A stretch of 64,000 bases of DNA from Natrinema salifodinae (lineage in GTDB: Archaea > Halobacteriota > Halobacteria > Halobacteriales > Natrialbaceae), in assembly GCF_900110455.1 (NCBI RefSeq), contig NZ_FOIS01000004.1, forward strand, positions 310,001 through 374,000. The letters are read 5' to 3'. Made by a program: the position numbers and the translations under genes. The first letter of the stretch is position 1, and every line of letters starts with the position of its first letter. This document shows positions 1 to 9,252 of the stretch, one piece after another. The notes under the pieces are model-generated. The model had not been told where the DNA came from, did not search any database, and saw only the letters and a program-made list of their open reading frames with translations.

Positions 1-1038
1 GGTCACCGACGTGCCGTCGAGGCCGCTACCCTCGTCGACCTCGACGCGAGTGATGATCTCGTCGCTCTCCTGAACCGCGACTTGAACGACCGGGTGGACG
101 TCGATGTCCCGGAGGACGCCCTCGCTGATCTCGATCGCGGTATCGCTGATCCGCTCCGTGCTGCTGCCGAGTTGAATCAGTCCGCGCAGGACGATCGGAT
201 CGTCCGCGTCGGCGGCCGCCCGGAGCGTCCAGGCCTCGAACCGCGACTGCATCGCGTCGACTTCGACCTCGAGGCTGCGGACCTCTTCGGCCAGTTCCTC
301 GCTGTCGAAGAGGACGCTGCTGTAGGCTAGGTCGACCGCCAGCTCGGAGAAGTCCTTCATGTGGATGATCGTGTCTACGGCCCGTTCTAAGTCGTCGAGA
401 TCGGGCGTCGCGACGGCGGGTGCCTCGTAGGGGTCCCCGGTCAGCATCTCGCAGACGTCGCCGATCGCCGCGTCGGGGCCACGGAGGAAGGCGACGTCGT
501 CGGCCTCGATGCGCGTCGTCGGGCCCGGGTTGAGCAACCAGTCGCTACCCCGGCGGAGCGCGATCACGCGCACGCCCGTCTCGGACTCGAGGTCGATATC
601 CTGGAGAGTCCGGCCGGCGTACGACGAGTCCGCCGAGACGACGCCCCGGAGCAGGCTCTCGGCGGCGTCGGGCAGGGCCGCCCGCATCGCCTCGGGCAGG
701 CCCATGTCCTCGAGGACGATCTTCGCGATGTCGCCGGCGGCATCGCTGATGCCGTCCGCGGCGCCGACGATGCCCAGCACCGGCGCGAGCTGTTCCGCGT
801 CGGCCGGCTTCCGGGCGGCCATCAGGAGACTCATTCGCGCGCGCAACTCGAGGACGTCCATTCGCTCCTCCAAGCGGAGCACCTCCGTCGCGAGCTCCTC
901 GCTGCGGTGGAGGACCGCCGAATAGGAGAGGTCGATCAGCAGCTCCGCGGTGTCTTTCATCTCGACCAGCACGTCCTTGACGCTGACGGGCTCGTACTCG
1001 ATCGGCGCCGACGACGTCTCGCCCTCGAGCGGGTCCAT
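1..1038 (-). CDS. PhoU / TrkA-C domain protein (partial, C-terminus off the window)
   Basis: The gene reads leftward from an ATG at 1038 and leaves the window with 346 codons seen and no stop. Two similar halves are visible: an all-helical PhoU-like segment (about residues 18-105) followed by an RCK_C/TrkA-C-like segment (about 120-195, containing GVRVIALRRG), then a second PhoU-like segment (about 210-300) leading into what looks like a second RCK_C. Proteins of this build are predicted cytoplasmic regulators of K+ channels or transporters that sense a nucleotide or ion through TrkA-C. No membrane segment is seen. It is divergent from serS across a gap of about 115 bp. The family call is good; the transport partner is unknown. 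Confidence 0.8.
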   Translation of the reverse strand, partial: MDPLEGETSSAPIEYEPVSVKDVLVEMKDTAELLIDLSYSAVLHRSEELATEVLRLEERMDVLELRARMSLLMAARKPADAEQLAPVLGIVGAADGISDAAGDIAKIVLEDMGLPEAMRAALPDAAESLLRGVVSADSSYAGRTLQDIDLESETGVRVIALRRGSDWLLNPGPTTRIEADDVAFLRGPDAAIGDVCEMLTGDPYEAPAVATPDLDDLERAVDTIIHMKDFSELAVDLAYSSVLFDSEELAEEVRSLEVEVDAMQSRFEAWTLRAAADADDPIVLRGLIQLGSSTERISDTAIEISEGVLRDIDVHPVVQVAVQESDEIITRVEVDEGSGLDGTSVT

Positions 1039-1154
1039 ACCCGAGAGTCGACTCGCCGACGAAAAAAACGTTTCCCGCCGACGGTCGGCTCCGACGGCGA
1101 GTCCGCCTTCCGACACGGTTTTGCCGGGGCGCAAAGAACGCACGAGCAATACCA

Positions 1155-2534
1155 ATGCTCGACCGGACCTACCTGCGCGAGAATCCCGACGAGGTGCGCG
1201 ACGCCCTCGACAACCGGGGCGCCGACGTCGACATAGACGAGGTGCTCGAGATCGACGAACGGTGGCGCGAACTGAAGGCCCGCGGCGACGAACTCCGCCA
1301 CGAGCGCAACCAGATCACCCAACAGATCGGGGAACTCGTCGCCCAGGGGAAAGACGAGGAACGCGAGGAAGCGATCGAACAGTCCAGAGAGCTCAAAGAC
1401 GAGATCGAGGACGTCGAAGCGGAGGCCGACGACCTCCAGGAGGAGCTCCAGGATCGGCTGCTCGAGATCCCCCAAGTCCCCCACGAGAGCGTCCCGCTCG
1501 GCGTCGACGAGCGCCACAACGTCGAAGACCGTCGCTGGGGCTTCGACGACCTGCGCGACCTTCCCGCGGAAGTGACCCCCCACTACGATCTGGGCGAGGA
1601 CCTCGACATCATCGACGAGGAGCGCGCCGCCAAGGTCACCGGCTCCGGCTTCTACTTCGTCAAGGGCGAGGGCGCGCGCCTCGAACACGCCCTGATCCAG
1701 TTTATGCTGGACGTCCACCGCGAACAGGGGTACGTCGATCTCTTCCCGCCGATCCCGGTCAAGAGCGCGTCCATGCGCGGCACCGGCCAGCTCCCGAAGT
1801 TTGCCGACGACGCCTACCGCCTGGGCGGCAACAACGAGGAGGCGTACGACGATGAGGACCTCTGGCTCTGCCCCACCGCGGAGGTGCCGGTCACCAACAT
1901 GTACGCCAACGAGATCCTCCTGCAGGACGACCTCCCGCTCAAACACCAGGCCTACACGCCCAACTTCCGGCGCGAGGCCGGCGAGCACGGCACCGAGACC
2001 CGCGGGATCGTCCGCGTCCACCAGTTCAACAAGGTCGAACTCGTCAACTTCGTCGAACCCGAGGACAGCTACGACCGCCTCGAGGAACTGCTCGGCGAAG
2101 CCGAGGAAATTCTCAAGCGGCTCGATCTCCCCTACCGCATCCTCGAACTCTGTACCGGCGACCTAACCTTCGCCTCGGCGAAGACCTACGACATCGAGGT
2201 CTGGGCGCCTGGCGACGACATGGAGGACGGCCCCGAGCAGGGCGGGCGCTGGCTCGAGGTCTCCTCGGCCTCGAACTTCGAGGACTATCAGGCGCGACGG
2301 GCCGGCCTGCGCTACCGACCCGAGCGCCACGAATCGGCGGAGTACCTCCACACGCTCAACGCCTCCGGGCTCGCGGTTCCGCGCGTGATGGTGGCGATCC
2401 TCGAGTACTACCAGAACGAGGACGGCACGGTGACGGTCCCCGAGCCCCTCCGGCCGTACATGGGCGGCCAGGAGGTCATCGAGGGCCACGAAAAGGTCGG
2501 CGAAAGCGCGTTAGGTGCGGGCGAGCGCGAGTAG
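1155..2534 (+). CDS. serS: Seryl-tRNA synthetase
   Basis: This 459-residue class II synthetase charges tRNA-Ser with serine in the cytoplasm. The N-terminal antiparallel coiled-coil arm that grips the tRNA-Ser variable arm spans roughly residues 25-105 and is rich in Glu and Arg. Motif 2 (FRREAGEHGTETRG, about 270) and motif 3 (ASNFEDYQARRAGLRYR, about 371) carry the ATP- and adenylate-binding arginines. Length is typical of the common bacterial/archaeal SerRS rather than the methanogen-type enzyme. The ATG at 1155 gives the expected MLDRTYLRENPDEV start. A T-rich stretch (about 1118-1125) sits at promoter distance, so the mRNA is probably leaderless. Confidence 0.97.
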   Translation: MLDRTYLRENPDEVRDALDNRGADVDIDEVLEIDERWRELKARGDELRHERNQITQQIGELVAQGKDEEREEAIEQSRELKDEIEDVEAEADDLQEELQDRLLEIPQVPHESVPLGVDERHNVEDRRWGFDDLRDLPAEVTPHYDLGEDLDIIDEERAAKVTGSGFYFVKGEGARLEHALIQFMLDVHREQGYVDLFPPIPVKSASMRGTGQLPKFADDAYRLGGNNEEAYDDEDLWLCPTAEVPVTNMYANEILLQDDLPLKHQAYTPNFRREAGEHGTETRGIVRVHQFNKVELVNFVEPEDSYDRLEELLGEAEEILKRLDLPYRILELCTGDLTFASAKTYDIEVWAPGDDMEDGPEQGGRWLEVSSASNFEDYQARRAGLRYRPERHESAEYLHTLNASGLAVPRVMVAILEYYQNEDGTVTVPEPLRPYMGGQEVIEGHEKVGESALGAGERE

Positions 2535-2795
2535 CGTCGCCGATTCCGTCCCGCTGCACGTGAAGGCGTTCTCGTTGTTCTCGCCTGGCGGGCGCGCTTT
2601 CCGTCGCGACTGCTGATACGCTCGACCGCGTTTCGTTCCGGTCCGTTCTCTGTCTGTGCTCGTCGACCGACAGCGAAGCGACGGCTACGGCCGCGTCGGT
2701 ACGGTCCTGAGCGATCGCTTCGCCGACCACTGGCGGCGCTGGCACGAAAGGAAAGCGAAGAGAAACCGAACGCGAGGGTTCGGCGAGTCGGTCGC

Positions 2796-4982
2796 TTACA
2801 GGTAGGTGATGCTCTCGGCCAGTTCGAGCTTCATGCCCTTGCGCTCGCGGATCTCCATGATCTTCTCGCGCTGGAGCGAGTCGGACATGACCTCGAAGCC
2901 GGCGTTCTCCGTGTTCCACGACGCGCGACCCTCGGTCGCGGAGCGGATGTCGCTGGCGAAGCCGATCATCTCGCCGACGGGCGCGATGCCTTCGACGACC
3001 ATGAGGTCACCCTCCTGGTACATGTCGTCGACGCGGCCACGCCGACCCTGGATCTCGCCGGAGGCGGCGCCCATGTGGTCGTTGGGCACGTCGATGCGGA
3101 CGTCCTGCATCGGCTCGAGCATCTTGATCTTGCCGTCGATCAGCGCCTTGTGGACGGCCTCGCGGGTCGCGGGGATGACCTGCGCCGGACCGCGGTGGAT
3201 GGTGTCCTCGTGGAGCTTGGCGTCGTGCAGGCGGATGAGCGTCCCCTGAACCGGCTCGTTCGCGAGCGGACCGTTGTCCAGAGCCTCCTCGAGCCCCTCG
3301 ATGACGAGTTCCATCGTCTCGTTCAGGTGCTGGATACCCTTCGTGTCGTCGATGAGGATGTTCGTCCCGTGGATGTGCTCGACGTTCTGGGACGTGTCCT
3401 TGTCCATGCCGGCCTCCTGCAGGGCCTCGCGCCGTTCCTGCTCGGGCATGTCCATCGACGCCTCGCCGAGCTTGATCGTCTCGACGAGTTCGTCCGTCAT
3501 CGGCTCGATGGAGATGTAGAACCGGTTGTGGCGGTTCGGCGAGATGCCCTCGACCTCGTCGCTGGGCTGCTGGGGCTGCTCGCGGTAGACGACGATCGGC
3601 TCACCGGTGTTGACCGGAATGCCCTGGTTCTTCTCGATGCGCTGGGTGATGACTTCGAGGTGAAGCTCACCCTGCCCGGAGATCAGGTGCTCGCCGGTGT
3701 CCTCGTTGATGTTGATCTGGATCGTCGGGTCCTCCTTGGAGACCTGGCGCAGCGTCTCGATCAGCTTCGGCAGGTCGTCCATGTTCTGGGCCTCGACGGA
3801 CTTCGTGATCACCGGCTCGGAGATGTGCTCGATCGACTCGAACGGCGTCATCTCGACGCTCGAGACGGTCGAACCGGCGATGGCGTCCTTGAGACCGGTG
3901 AGGGCGGCGATGTTCCCGGCGGGAACCTCGTCGACCTCCTCGCGCTCGCCGCCCATGAAGATCCCGACGGACTGGACGCGGTTCTTGCCCGCGGTCCCGG
4001 AGACGTACAGCTCCTGGCCCTTCTCGAGCGTTCCGGAGAAGACGCGACCGGAGGCGATCTCGCCCGCGTGGGGGTCCATCGAGATGTCCGTGACCATGAA
4101 GACGACGTCGCCGTCCTCGTCGACCAGGCGCATGCCCTCGGCGAGTTCGGTGTCGTCGTCGCCGCGCCAGATGCGCGGGATACGGCGGGGCTGTGCGTCG
4201 ACGGGATTCGGGAAGTGCTCACAGACCATGTCGAGCACGACGTCCGACAGCGGCGTGCGCTCGTGGAGCTCCTGGCGCTTGTCGTTGCGCTCGAGCTCCA
4301 TGATGTCGCCGAAGTCCATTCCGGTGCGCTGCATCGAGGGCATCGAGACGCCCCACTTGTACAGCGCGGAGCCGAAGCCGACGGTGCCGTCCTCGACGGA
4401 GACGGTCCAGTCGTCGATGTCGTCCATGTCCTCGGTCATGCCGCGGATGAGTTCGTTGACGTCGTGGATGACCGAGAGGAGTCGCTTCTGCATCTCCTCG
4501 GGACCTTCCTGGAGCTCGGAGATCAGGCGGTCGACCTTGTTGATGAACAGGGTCGGCTTGACGCCCTCGCGGAGCGCCTGGCGAAGCACCGTCTCGGTCT
4601 GGGGCATGGCCCCTTCGACGGCGTCGACGACGACCAGCGCACCGTCGACGGCGCGCATCGCGCGGGTCACGTCGCCACCGAAGTCGACGTGGCCCGGCGT
4701 GTCGATGAGGTTGATGAGGTGGTTTTCACCCTCGTACTCGTGGGTCATCGACACGTTCGCCGCGTCGATGGTGATCCCACGTTCCTGCTCGTCTTCCTCC
4801 GTGTCCATCGCGAGCTGTTCGCCCGCGGTCTCGTCGGAGATCATGCCGGCACCAGCCAGCAGATTGTCGGAGAGCGTCGTCTTCCCGTGGTCGACGTGAG
4901 CGGCGATGGCGATGTTCCGGATGTTCTCCGGTTCGTCCATCAGCCGTTCACACTCTTGGACGATCTTCTTGCGTCGGCCCAT
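2796..4982 (-). CDS. fusA: Translation elongation factor aEF-2
   Basis: This 728-residue GTPase moves tRNAs and mRNA through the ribosome. Domain I carries the P-loop AHVDHGKTT near residues 26-34 and DTPGH. The diphthamide histidine of archaeal and eukaryotic EF-2 lies in domain IV in IHRGPAQ at H596. I chose the ATG at 4982 because it gives the family's [15 protein letters not shown] start and the standard haloarchaeal length; a longer in-frame extension to 5276 has no family support. A box reading CCTTTTGA on this strand (5009-5016) lies 27-34 bases upstream. The gene is separated from rpsG-rpsL by two unrelated rightward genes, unlike the tight str operon of many prokaryotes. Confidence 0.98.
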   Translation of the reverse strand: MGRRKKIVQECERLMDEPENIRNIAIAAHVDHGKTTLSDNLLAGAGMISDETAGEQLAMDTEEDEQERGITIDAANVSMTHEYEGENHLINLIDTPGHVDFGGDVTRAMRAVDGALVVVDAVEGAMPQTETVLRQALREGVKPTLFINKVDRLISELQEGPEEMQKRLLSVIHDVNELIRGMTEDMDDIDDWTVSVEDGTVGFGSALYKWGVSMPSMQRTGMDFGDIMELERNDKRQELHERTPLSDVVLDMVCEHFPNPVDAQPRRIPRIWRGDDDTELAEGMRLVDEDGDVVFMVTDISMDPHAGEIASGRVFSGTLEKGQELYVSGTAGKNRVQSVGIFMGGEREEVDEVPAGNIAALTGLKDAIAGSTVSSVEMTPFESIEHISEPVITKSVEAQNMDDLPKLIETLRQVSKEDPTIQININEDTGEHLISGQGELHLEVITQRIEKNQGIPVNTGEPIVVYREQPQQPSDEVEGISPNRHNRFYISIEPMTDELVETIKLGEASMDMPEQERREALQEAGMDKDTSQNVEHIHGTNILIDDTKGIQHLNETMELVIEGLEEALDNGPLANEPVQGTLIRLHDAKLHEDTIHRGPAQVIPATREAVHKALIDGKIKMLEPMQDVRIDVPNDHMGAASGEIQGRRGRVDDMYQEGDLMVVEGIAPVGEMIGFASDIRSATEGRASWNTENAGFEVMSDSLQREKIMEIRERKGMKLELAESITYL

Positions 4983-5008
4983 ATACCCCCCATTACCGCC
5001 AGCGGGGT

Positions 5009-5016
5009 CAAAAGGG
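5009..5016 (-). promoter_or_regulatory. Candidate TATA-like box for fusA
   Basis: The leftward strand reads CCTTTTGA 27-34 bases before the fusA ATG at 4982. The spacing suits a leaderless or very short-leader haloarchaeal transcript. The match to the consensus is weak. Confidence 0.4.
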
Positions 5017-5236
5017 TAGTGTTTCGTCGCCGCCGGAATCCGTCGCATTTCCCGGCTCGCGCGCTTGAATGTCCAATTTGCGTGAGTGAATGCCACGCAG
5101 TAGGTGTCCCGACGGCCGCTATCGGTCCCGGAATCCCTTGCCCAAACCTCGGTCGCGACCGATCGGCGGCCGGCCGCGTCCCGAACTGCGGCCAGGCGTA
5201 AGAGCCATACAGCAACAGCCCTTGGTATCAGAACAC

Positions 5237-5995
5237 ATGGACATACGCGTACTCGGTCCGGGTCCAACTTCTCCATTCCTCAGCGCCCGCGACCTCTTCG
5301 AGACCGAACACGACCTCTCACTACCGGTCCACGTCCAGTTGCGGGACGATCCCGACGAACGGACCTGGGCTGCCCACTACGACGATCGCCACGTGCTAAA
5401 CATCTCCCGCCAGGCCGCCTCGTCGGCGATGGCCCGCGAACTCGCCCTCCACGAGTTCGCCCACATGGCCCGCCACGAACAGGAACACCCCTCCCACACG
5501 CAGTCGACCGAAGAGGTGCTCTATCTGGCGCTGGCCGGCAAGAGCGTCGAGCGGCGAAAACTCTCGCACTGCTACCAGATCGCCAACCACATGAAAGACA
5601 TCTACGCCGACGACATCACGCTCTCGGTCGGCCCCGGCGAGAAACTGCTCTCGTTTCTCGAGTCCGGCCTGGCGGCAGCCGTCGCGGATCGGCCCGAGAC
5701 ACCGTCCCGACCGGGCCTGCAGCGACTCTCCGCGAGCGCCGATCCGGAGATCACGGCGGTGAACGCGGCCTTCGCGCTGGCGCTGGCGGAGCGACACGAC
5801 CTCGTCGACGAGGACCACCGCCTGTACGACCTCGCGTACGCGGCCGCGATGGACGCGCCCGAAGTCGACTTCGAAGAGTTCAAACGCCGGTTCCGGGAAC
5901 TCGCCCGGGAACCCGACGCGAGCACCTACCGGCAGGTGCTAGTCGACGCGACCCGGTCGTACGTCGGCGGCGGCGCAACTCGCGCCGCCGACTGA
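5237..5995 (+). CDS. DUF5781 family protein with HExxH motif
   Basis: This 252-residue protein resembles the haloarchaeal family called DUF5781, which has no proven function. The visible feature is [10 protein letters not shown], an HExxH zinc-peptidase-type motif at H72-E73-H76. It is followed by a helical region with a glutamate-rich stretch (about 80-95) that could supply a third ligand. No signal peptide or membrane helix is seen, so it should be cytoplasmic. I chose the ATG at 5237 because residues after it ([14 protein letters not shown]) look conserved, whereas the upstream in-frame extension is Arg/Pro-rich, a composition typical of non-coding frames. A small cytosolic metallopeptidase role is inference only. 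Confidence 0.75.
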   Translation: MDIRVLGPGPTSPFLSARDLFETEHDLSLPVHVQLRDDPDERTWAAHYDDRHVLNISRQAASSAMARELALHEFAHMARHEQEHPSHTQSTEEVLYLALAGKSVERRKLSHCYQIANHMKDIYADDITLSVGPGEKLLSFLESGLAAAVADRPETPSRPGLQRLSASADPEITAVNAAFALALAERHDLVDEDHRLYDLAYAAAMDAPEVDFEEFKRRFRELAREPDASTYRQVLVDATRSYVGGGATRAAD

Positions 5996-6111
5996 CTCGG
6001 CACGACCGACCACCGCTGTAGCGCCTCGTTTCAGGCGACGGCCCCTGAGGCAGTACAGTTCAACCCGAACGCTTATTGTTTGAGATCATAAATCGGTGGA
6101 ACATACAAGGG

Positions 6112-6837
6112 ATGTTGTCGGGAATGGAGCGCGTGGATGCGAGCGGTGACGGGTTCGCCGACGAGCTAGCGCGCCTGAAACGCCAGGGGGCGAGCGTGCT
6201 CGTGGTCGGTCCCGTCTCCGCCGCCCAGCAGTGGGATGCCTGTCGGCGGCTCATGGGGCAGACGGCAGACGCGACCCGCCGCCGCGTCCTCGTCACGACG
6301 ACCGGCGACCACGACCACGGACACAGTTCGCCGTTCGTCGATATCGACGCCGATGCCGAGACGGAAACGCTGTCGGTCATCAGCTACGACGGTCAGCCCC
6401 GCAGCACTGCGCGCACGGGATCGGCGGCCCCATCGACCGACCCGTCGATCGGGTCGGCGGTCACCGCGGAGGTCACCACTCTCGCGGACCTCGGCATCGC
6501 CATCTCGCGTGCGATCGAATCCTTCGAGCGCGACGCGAGCGGCCTCGAGCCCGCGGAGCTTAGAGTGGGGGTCGACTCGCTGCTCCCGCTGCTCGAGGGA
6601 TACGGCCGGCAACCGGTGTTCAAGTTCCTCCACTTGATCAACGGACGCACGCGAGCCGCCAACGGCCTGGCCCACTATCACCTCCCGGTCGAGCGAGACG
6701 ATCGGACCGTCCCGACCCTCTCGCCGCTGTTCGACGTCATCGTCGAACTCCGAGAACGGAACGGGGTTTCCCAGGAACGGTGGACGGTCAGCGACGGTGA
6801 TCACTGTTCCGGCTGGCTCTCGGTCGGCCCGGACTAG
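6112..6837 (+). CDS. DUF7504-like haloarchaeal protein
   Basis: The protein (241 residues from this start) resembles the haloarchaeal DUF7504 family, distant relatives of KaiC/RecA-like proteins, by its opening pattern ELARLKRQGASVLVVGPVS followed by alternating strands and helices. No intact Walker A motif is visible, so ATPase activity is doubtful. The start is uncertain: ATGs at 6076, 6112 and 6124 share the frame. I took 6112 because AAGG lies just before it; 6124 would begin closest to the conserved region. Regulatory genes of this type are common near other haloarchaeal signalling genes, but none sits beside this one. Function is unknown. Confidence 0.65.
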   Translation: MLSGMERVDASGDGFADELARLKRQGASVLVVGPVSAAQQWDACRRLMGQTADATRRRVLVTTTGDHDHGHSSPFVDIDADAETETLSVISYDGQPRSTARTGSAAPSTDPSIGSAVTAEVTTLADLGIAISRAIESFERDASGLEPAELRVGVDSLLPLLEGYGRQPVFKFLHLINGRTRAANGLAHYHLPVERDDRTVPTLSPLFDVIVELRERNGVSQERWTVSDGDHCSGWLSVGPD

Positions 6838-7106
6838 TCCCGGCTCCGTCGGTAGTTTCACTCCGACCGGTTCGTCACCGTGTGCTCTCGATCCGTCGAT
6901 CGGACCGCAGACTACGGACGGACAACTCGTTGGACGGTTCCGAGCGGACTCGACTGGGTCATGGCGTGACGCGGAAACGACTGCTAACCGCTAGCAATAG
7001 GGATAGGAATAGGAATACCGGTATCGAGTCCGAAGAGAACGGAGAGGGAATCGAACGCCGAACCGACAGAATCGGAACTCGGCGACTCGAGAATCGGCGG
7101 TTCGCG

Positions 7107-7715
7107 TTAGCGTGCGGCTGCCGCGACGCGCTCTTTCTCTTCTTTCTGGCTGACCGCGTAGGTCTGGACGTCGTAGTTGGCCGCGCCGATGAGCTGGCTG
7201 GCGATGGCCTCTTCGACGGGCGTCGCCGTCTTGAACGAGGCGTTTTGGACGCCTTCCGCCAGGAACTTCAGGGCCTGGTCGACCCGGCGCTGCGGGGCGA
7301 CGTCGACGGCCTTCGGGACCGAAATACCACCGTACTTCAGACGAACGGTCTCCTCCCGCGGGGCCGCGTTCTCGACGGCCGTCACGAGCACCTGAATCGG
7401 GTTCTCCTCGGTGCGCTCGTTGATGAGGTCGAACGCGTCACGGACGTAGTTGAGCGTCTGCTGTTTCTTGCCCGTGTTCTCCTCGGTCTGCATCAGACGG
7501 TTGATGAACCGCTCGACGATGGAGACCTGGGACTTCTTGAACTGCTTGCTGGCGTGGCGACCCGCGGTGTGTGCAACGGGGGTCACCGTGATGTAGCGCT
7601 CGGTCGAGGGGTCGGCGTACTCGATTTCGCCGATTTCCCACTCACCGAAGAGCTTCGCCGAGACGTCAGCGCCGCCGGCCGGAGCGTCCGGGTCAGGTTG
7701 ATCTTCTGCAGCCAT
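7107..7715 (-). CDS. rpsG: 30S ribosomal protein S7
   Basis: This 202-residue archaeal S7 (uS7) nucleates assembly of the 30S head by binding the 3' major domain of 16S rRNA. Recognisable family segments are KLFGEWEIGEIEYADPS near the N-terminus, HTAGRHASKQFKKSQVSIVER in the middle and RRVDQALKFLAEG. It follows rpsL by 2 bases on the same strand and is surely co-transcribed with it. The acidic, Ala-rich N-terminal extension (about 20 residues) is usual in haloarchaea. Confidence 0.97.
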   Translation of the reverse strand: MAAEDQPDPDAPAGGADVSAKLFGEWEIGEIEYADPSTERYITVTPVAHTAGRHASKQFKKSQVSIVERFINRLMQTEENTGKKQQTLNYVRDAFDLINERTEENPIQVLVTAVENAAPREETVRLKYGGISVPKAVDVAPQRRVDQALKFLAEGVQNASFKTATPVEEAIASQLIGAANYDVQTYAVSQKEEKERVAAAAR

Positions 7716-7717
7716 GG

Positions 7718-8146
7718 TTAGCGCACCGGTTTCTCCGCGTTCCCGCGAACGAGTTCCTTGAGCGCGACGCCGTTGACCTTGTCGACCTTGTAGTTGACGC
7801 CGGAGAGGTCGCCCATCGCACGACCCTTCGCCCCACCGATACCGGCGATGGTGACTTCGTCGTGTTCGTCGATGAACGAGATGGCGCCGTCACCGGGACA
7901 GAACGCGGTGACCTGCTTCCCGTTCTTGATCAGCTGCACCCGGACGCACTTCCGGATTGCCGAGTTGGGCTGCTTGGCCTCGATGCCAACCTTTTCGAGT
8001 ACGATACCGCGAGCCTGGGGCGCCCCCTCGAGAGGGTCGGACTTCTCGCGAAGTCCACGGGCGCGGCGCGCGTAGTCCGAGTCGGACCACCGCTGCTCCT
8101 GGCGGTCCTTCTTGAGCTTGCGCGCGGCGTACTTGCCGTTTGCCAT
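7718..8146 (-). CDS. rpsL: 30S ribosomal protein S12
   Basis: This 142-residue archaeal S12 (uS12) sits at the decoding centre. The family signature [15 protein letters not shown] is visible, and the C-terminal half carries [15 protein letters not shown] chose the ATG at 8146 ([16 protein letters not shown]), the standard archaeal start; an upstream extension in the same frame has no family support. It heads an rpsL-rpsG pair and has its own promoter-like box, so here it is apparently transcribed separately from rpo-nusA. Confidence 0.97.
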   Translation of the reverse strand: MANGKYAARKLKKDRQEQRWSDSDYARRARGLREKSDPLEGAPQARGIVLEKVGIEAKQPNSAIRKCVRVQLIKNGKQVTAFCPGDGAISFIDEHDEVTIAGIGGAKGRAMGDLSGVNYKVDKVNGVALKELVRGNAEKPVR

Positions 8147-8171
8147 AGTACCCGTCGCTATCCGACGAAGG

Positions 8172-8179
8172 CACTTAAG
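8172..8179 (-). promoter_or_regulatory. Candidate TATA-like box for rpsL-rpsG
   Basis: The leftward strand reads GCTTAAGT 26-33 bases before the rpsL ATG at 8146, the spacing of a leaderless haloarchaeal promoter. Its presence suggests rpsL-rpsG no longer depend on the rpo transcript. Confidence 0.5.
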
Positions 8180-8320
8180 CGACCCGTTTCGAGTCGGCGT
8201 TACGGCGCGAGAGCGCTCGATTGGGGTCGACGAAGGAATCTGAGCGGGTTTCACCTCCAAATAACAGTTCTCGGGCCGTCCGCCACGGTTCAACACGGTA
8301 GCTACTCCGTCACTCTCTCT

Positions 8321-8494
8321 ATGGATGGTGACGAACGCTTTGACGCGGCATTAGAGTTACCGAGACATGTGAAGGATACGATGAAACGGCGGGCAGGCAT
8401 CGGAGGGCTTGTTGGGACGATCCCGACGCTTCCCGGCTATTTTGATCCAGAAACGGCGATTCGACCCCCGCTATCAGAGCTTATAATCACCTAG
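8321..8494 (+). CDS. Possible small hypothetical protein (57 aa)
   Basis: An open frame of 57 residues starts at the ATG at 8321 ([19 protein letters not shown]) and ends just before the promoter region of the V4R-like gene. Composition is plausible for a protein (acidic N-terminus, a short [10 protein letters not shown] stretch), but I recognise no family. Codon use is less GC-biased than in neighbouring ribosomal genes. It may be a genuine small protein, a remnant of a longer gene, or chance. Confidence 0.3.
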   Translation: MDGDERFDAALELPRHVKDTMKRRAGIGGLVGTIPTLPGYFDPETAIRPPLSELIIT

Positions 8495-8531
8495 AAGTTA
8501 TTAGTCAAATGGGTCGCATTCTGCACTCGTT

Positions 8532-9185
8532 ATGGCGATAGTCAATACGGTGTTCATCACTACTTCCTGGTTCAAGCGATTCATCGGCCGTTCCGACGGA
8601 GAGTCCCATTCCGTCAACGAACTGCCGTCGGTAGACGATCGAACCGGATTCGAAGGGTCACTCGAGGGGTCGGAAGTGATCGGTCGGAGTCCCCTCTCGT
8701 ACATCGCTGCGGGCGAATCGGTCTCGTCGTTCGTGGGGAAAGAGATCACCAGTAAACTCGCCGAATACGGACTCGAGGACATCGAGCCCGAAGACTGGTA
8801 TCCACTCGCAATTCCGCTCGCCATGCTGTACGATATGCGCGACGAGTACGGCGGCGTCAGAATGCGGAATATGGGACAGAACGTCCCCAAAAACGTCGAA
8901 TTCCCGCCAGAGCTTTCCGAGGTCGACAACGCGTTACGAGCGATCGATCAGGCATACCACCAGAACCACCGTGGCGGCGAAATCGGTTCCTACGAGTTCA
9001 AAAAAGAAGGGCCGAACGAGGCCAGTATGATCTGTGAAAACCCCTACCCGTGTGAATTCGATAAGGGACTCATCAGAGGCGTCGCGAAGAAGTTCGCAGA
9101 CAACCCCGTGCAGGTCGAGGAAGTCGGCGACCAGTGCCGAGCGGACGGCGATCACCGCTGCGAGTATCGCATCGAGTGGTTCTGA
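8532..9185 (+). CDS. V4R-like (4-vinyl reductase) sensor-domain protein
   Basis: This 217-residue protein ends with a V4R-type signature: PYPCEFDKGL, then DQCRADGDHRCEYRIEW. Cysteines C168, C174, C202 and C210 are well placed to bind a metal or small molecule. V4R domains are known as small-molecule-binding domains attached to regulators and photopigment enzymes. Here there is no HTH, only a polar N-terminal region and a helical middle segment, so it may be a stand-alone sensor or bind a partner. It points rightward between leftward rpsL and the aldehyde dehydrogenase. Codon use is more AT-ending than in the flanking housekeeping genes, consistent with later arrival. Confidence 0.65.
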   Translation: MAIVNTVFITTSWFKRFIGRSDGESHSVNELPSVDDRTGFEGSLEGSEVIGRSPLSYIAAGESVSSFVGKEITSKLAEYGLEDIEPEDWYPLAIPLAMLYDMRDEYGGVRMRNMGQNVPKNVEFPPELSEVDNALRAIDQAYHQNHRGGEIGSYEFKKEGPNEASMICENPYPCEFDKGLIRGVAKKFADNPVQVEEVGDQCRADGDHRCEYRIEWF

Positions 9186-9252
9186 TCGCGTCCACAACGT
9201 GACAGGCGTCAGTTACCTTCAAAACGATTCGAAGCCGTGAGCGACGCCCGGA

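Noticed and set aside
3075-5201. Very long open frame (708 codons) on the + strand opposite fusA
   Set aside because: It is the mirror of fusA's codon bias: GAC/GTC and GAG/CTC pairs read as Val/Asp/Leu/Glu-rich protein on the other strand without stops. The product has no domain and the real gene is certain.
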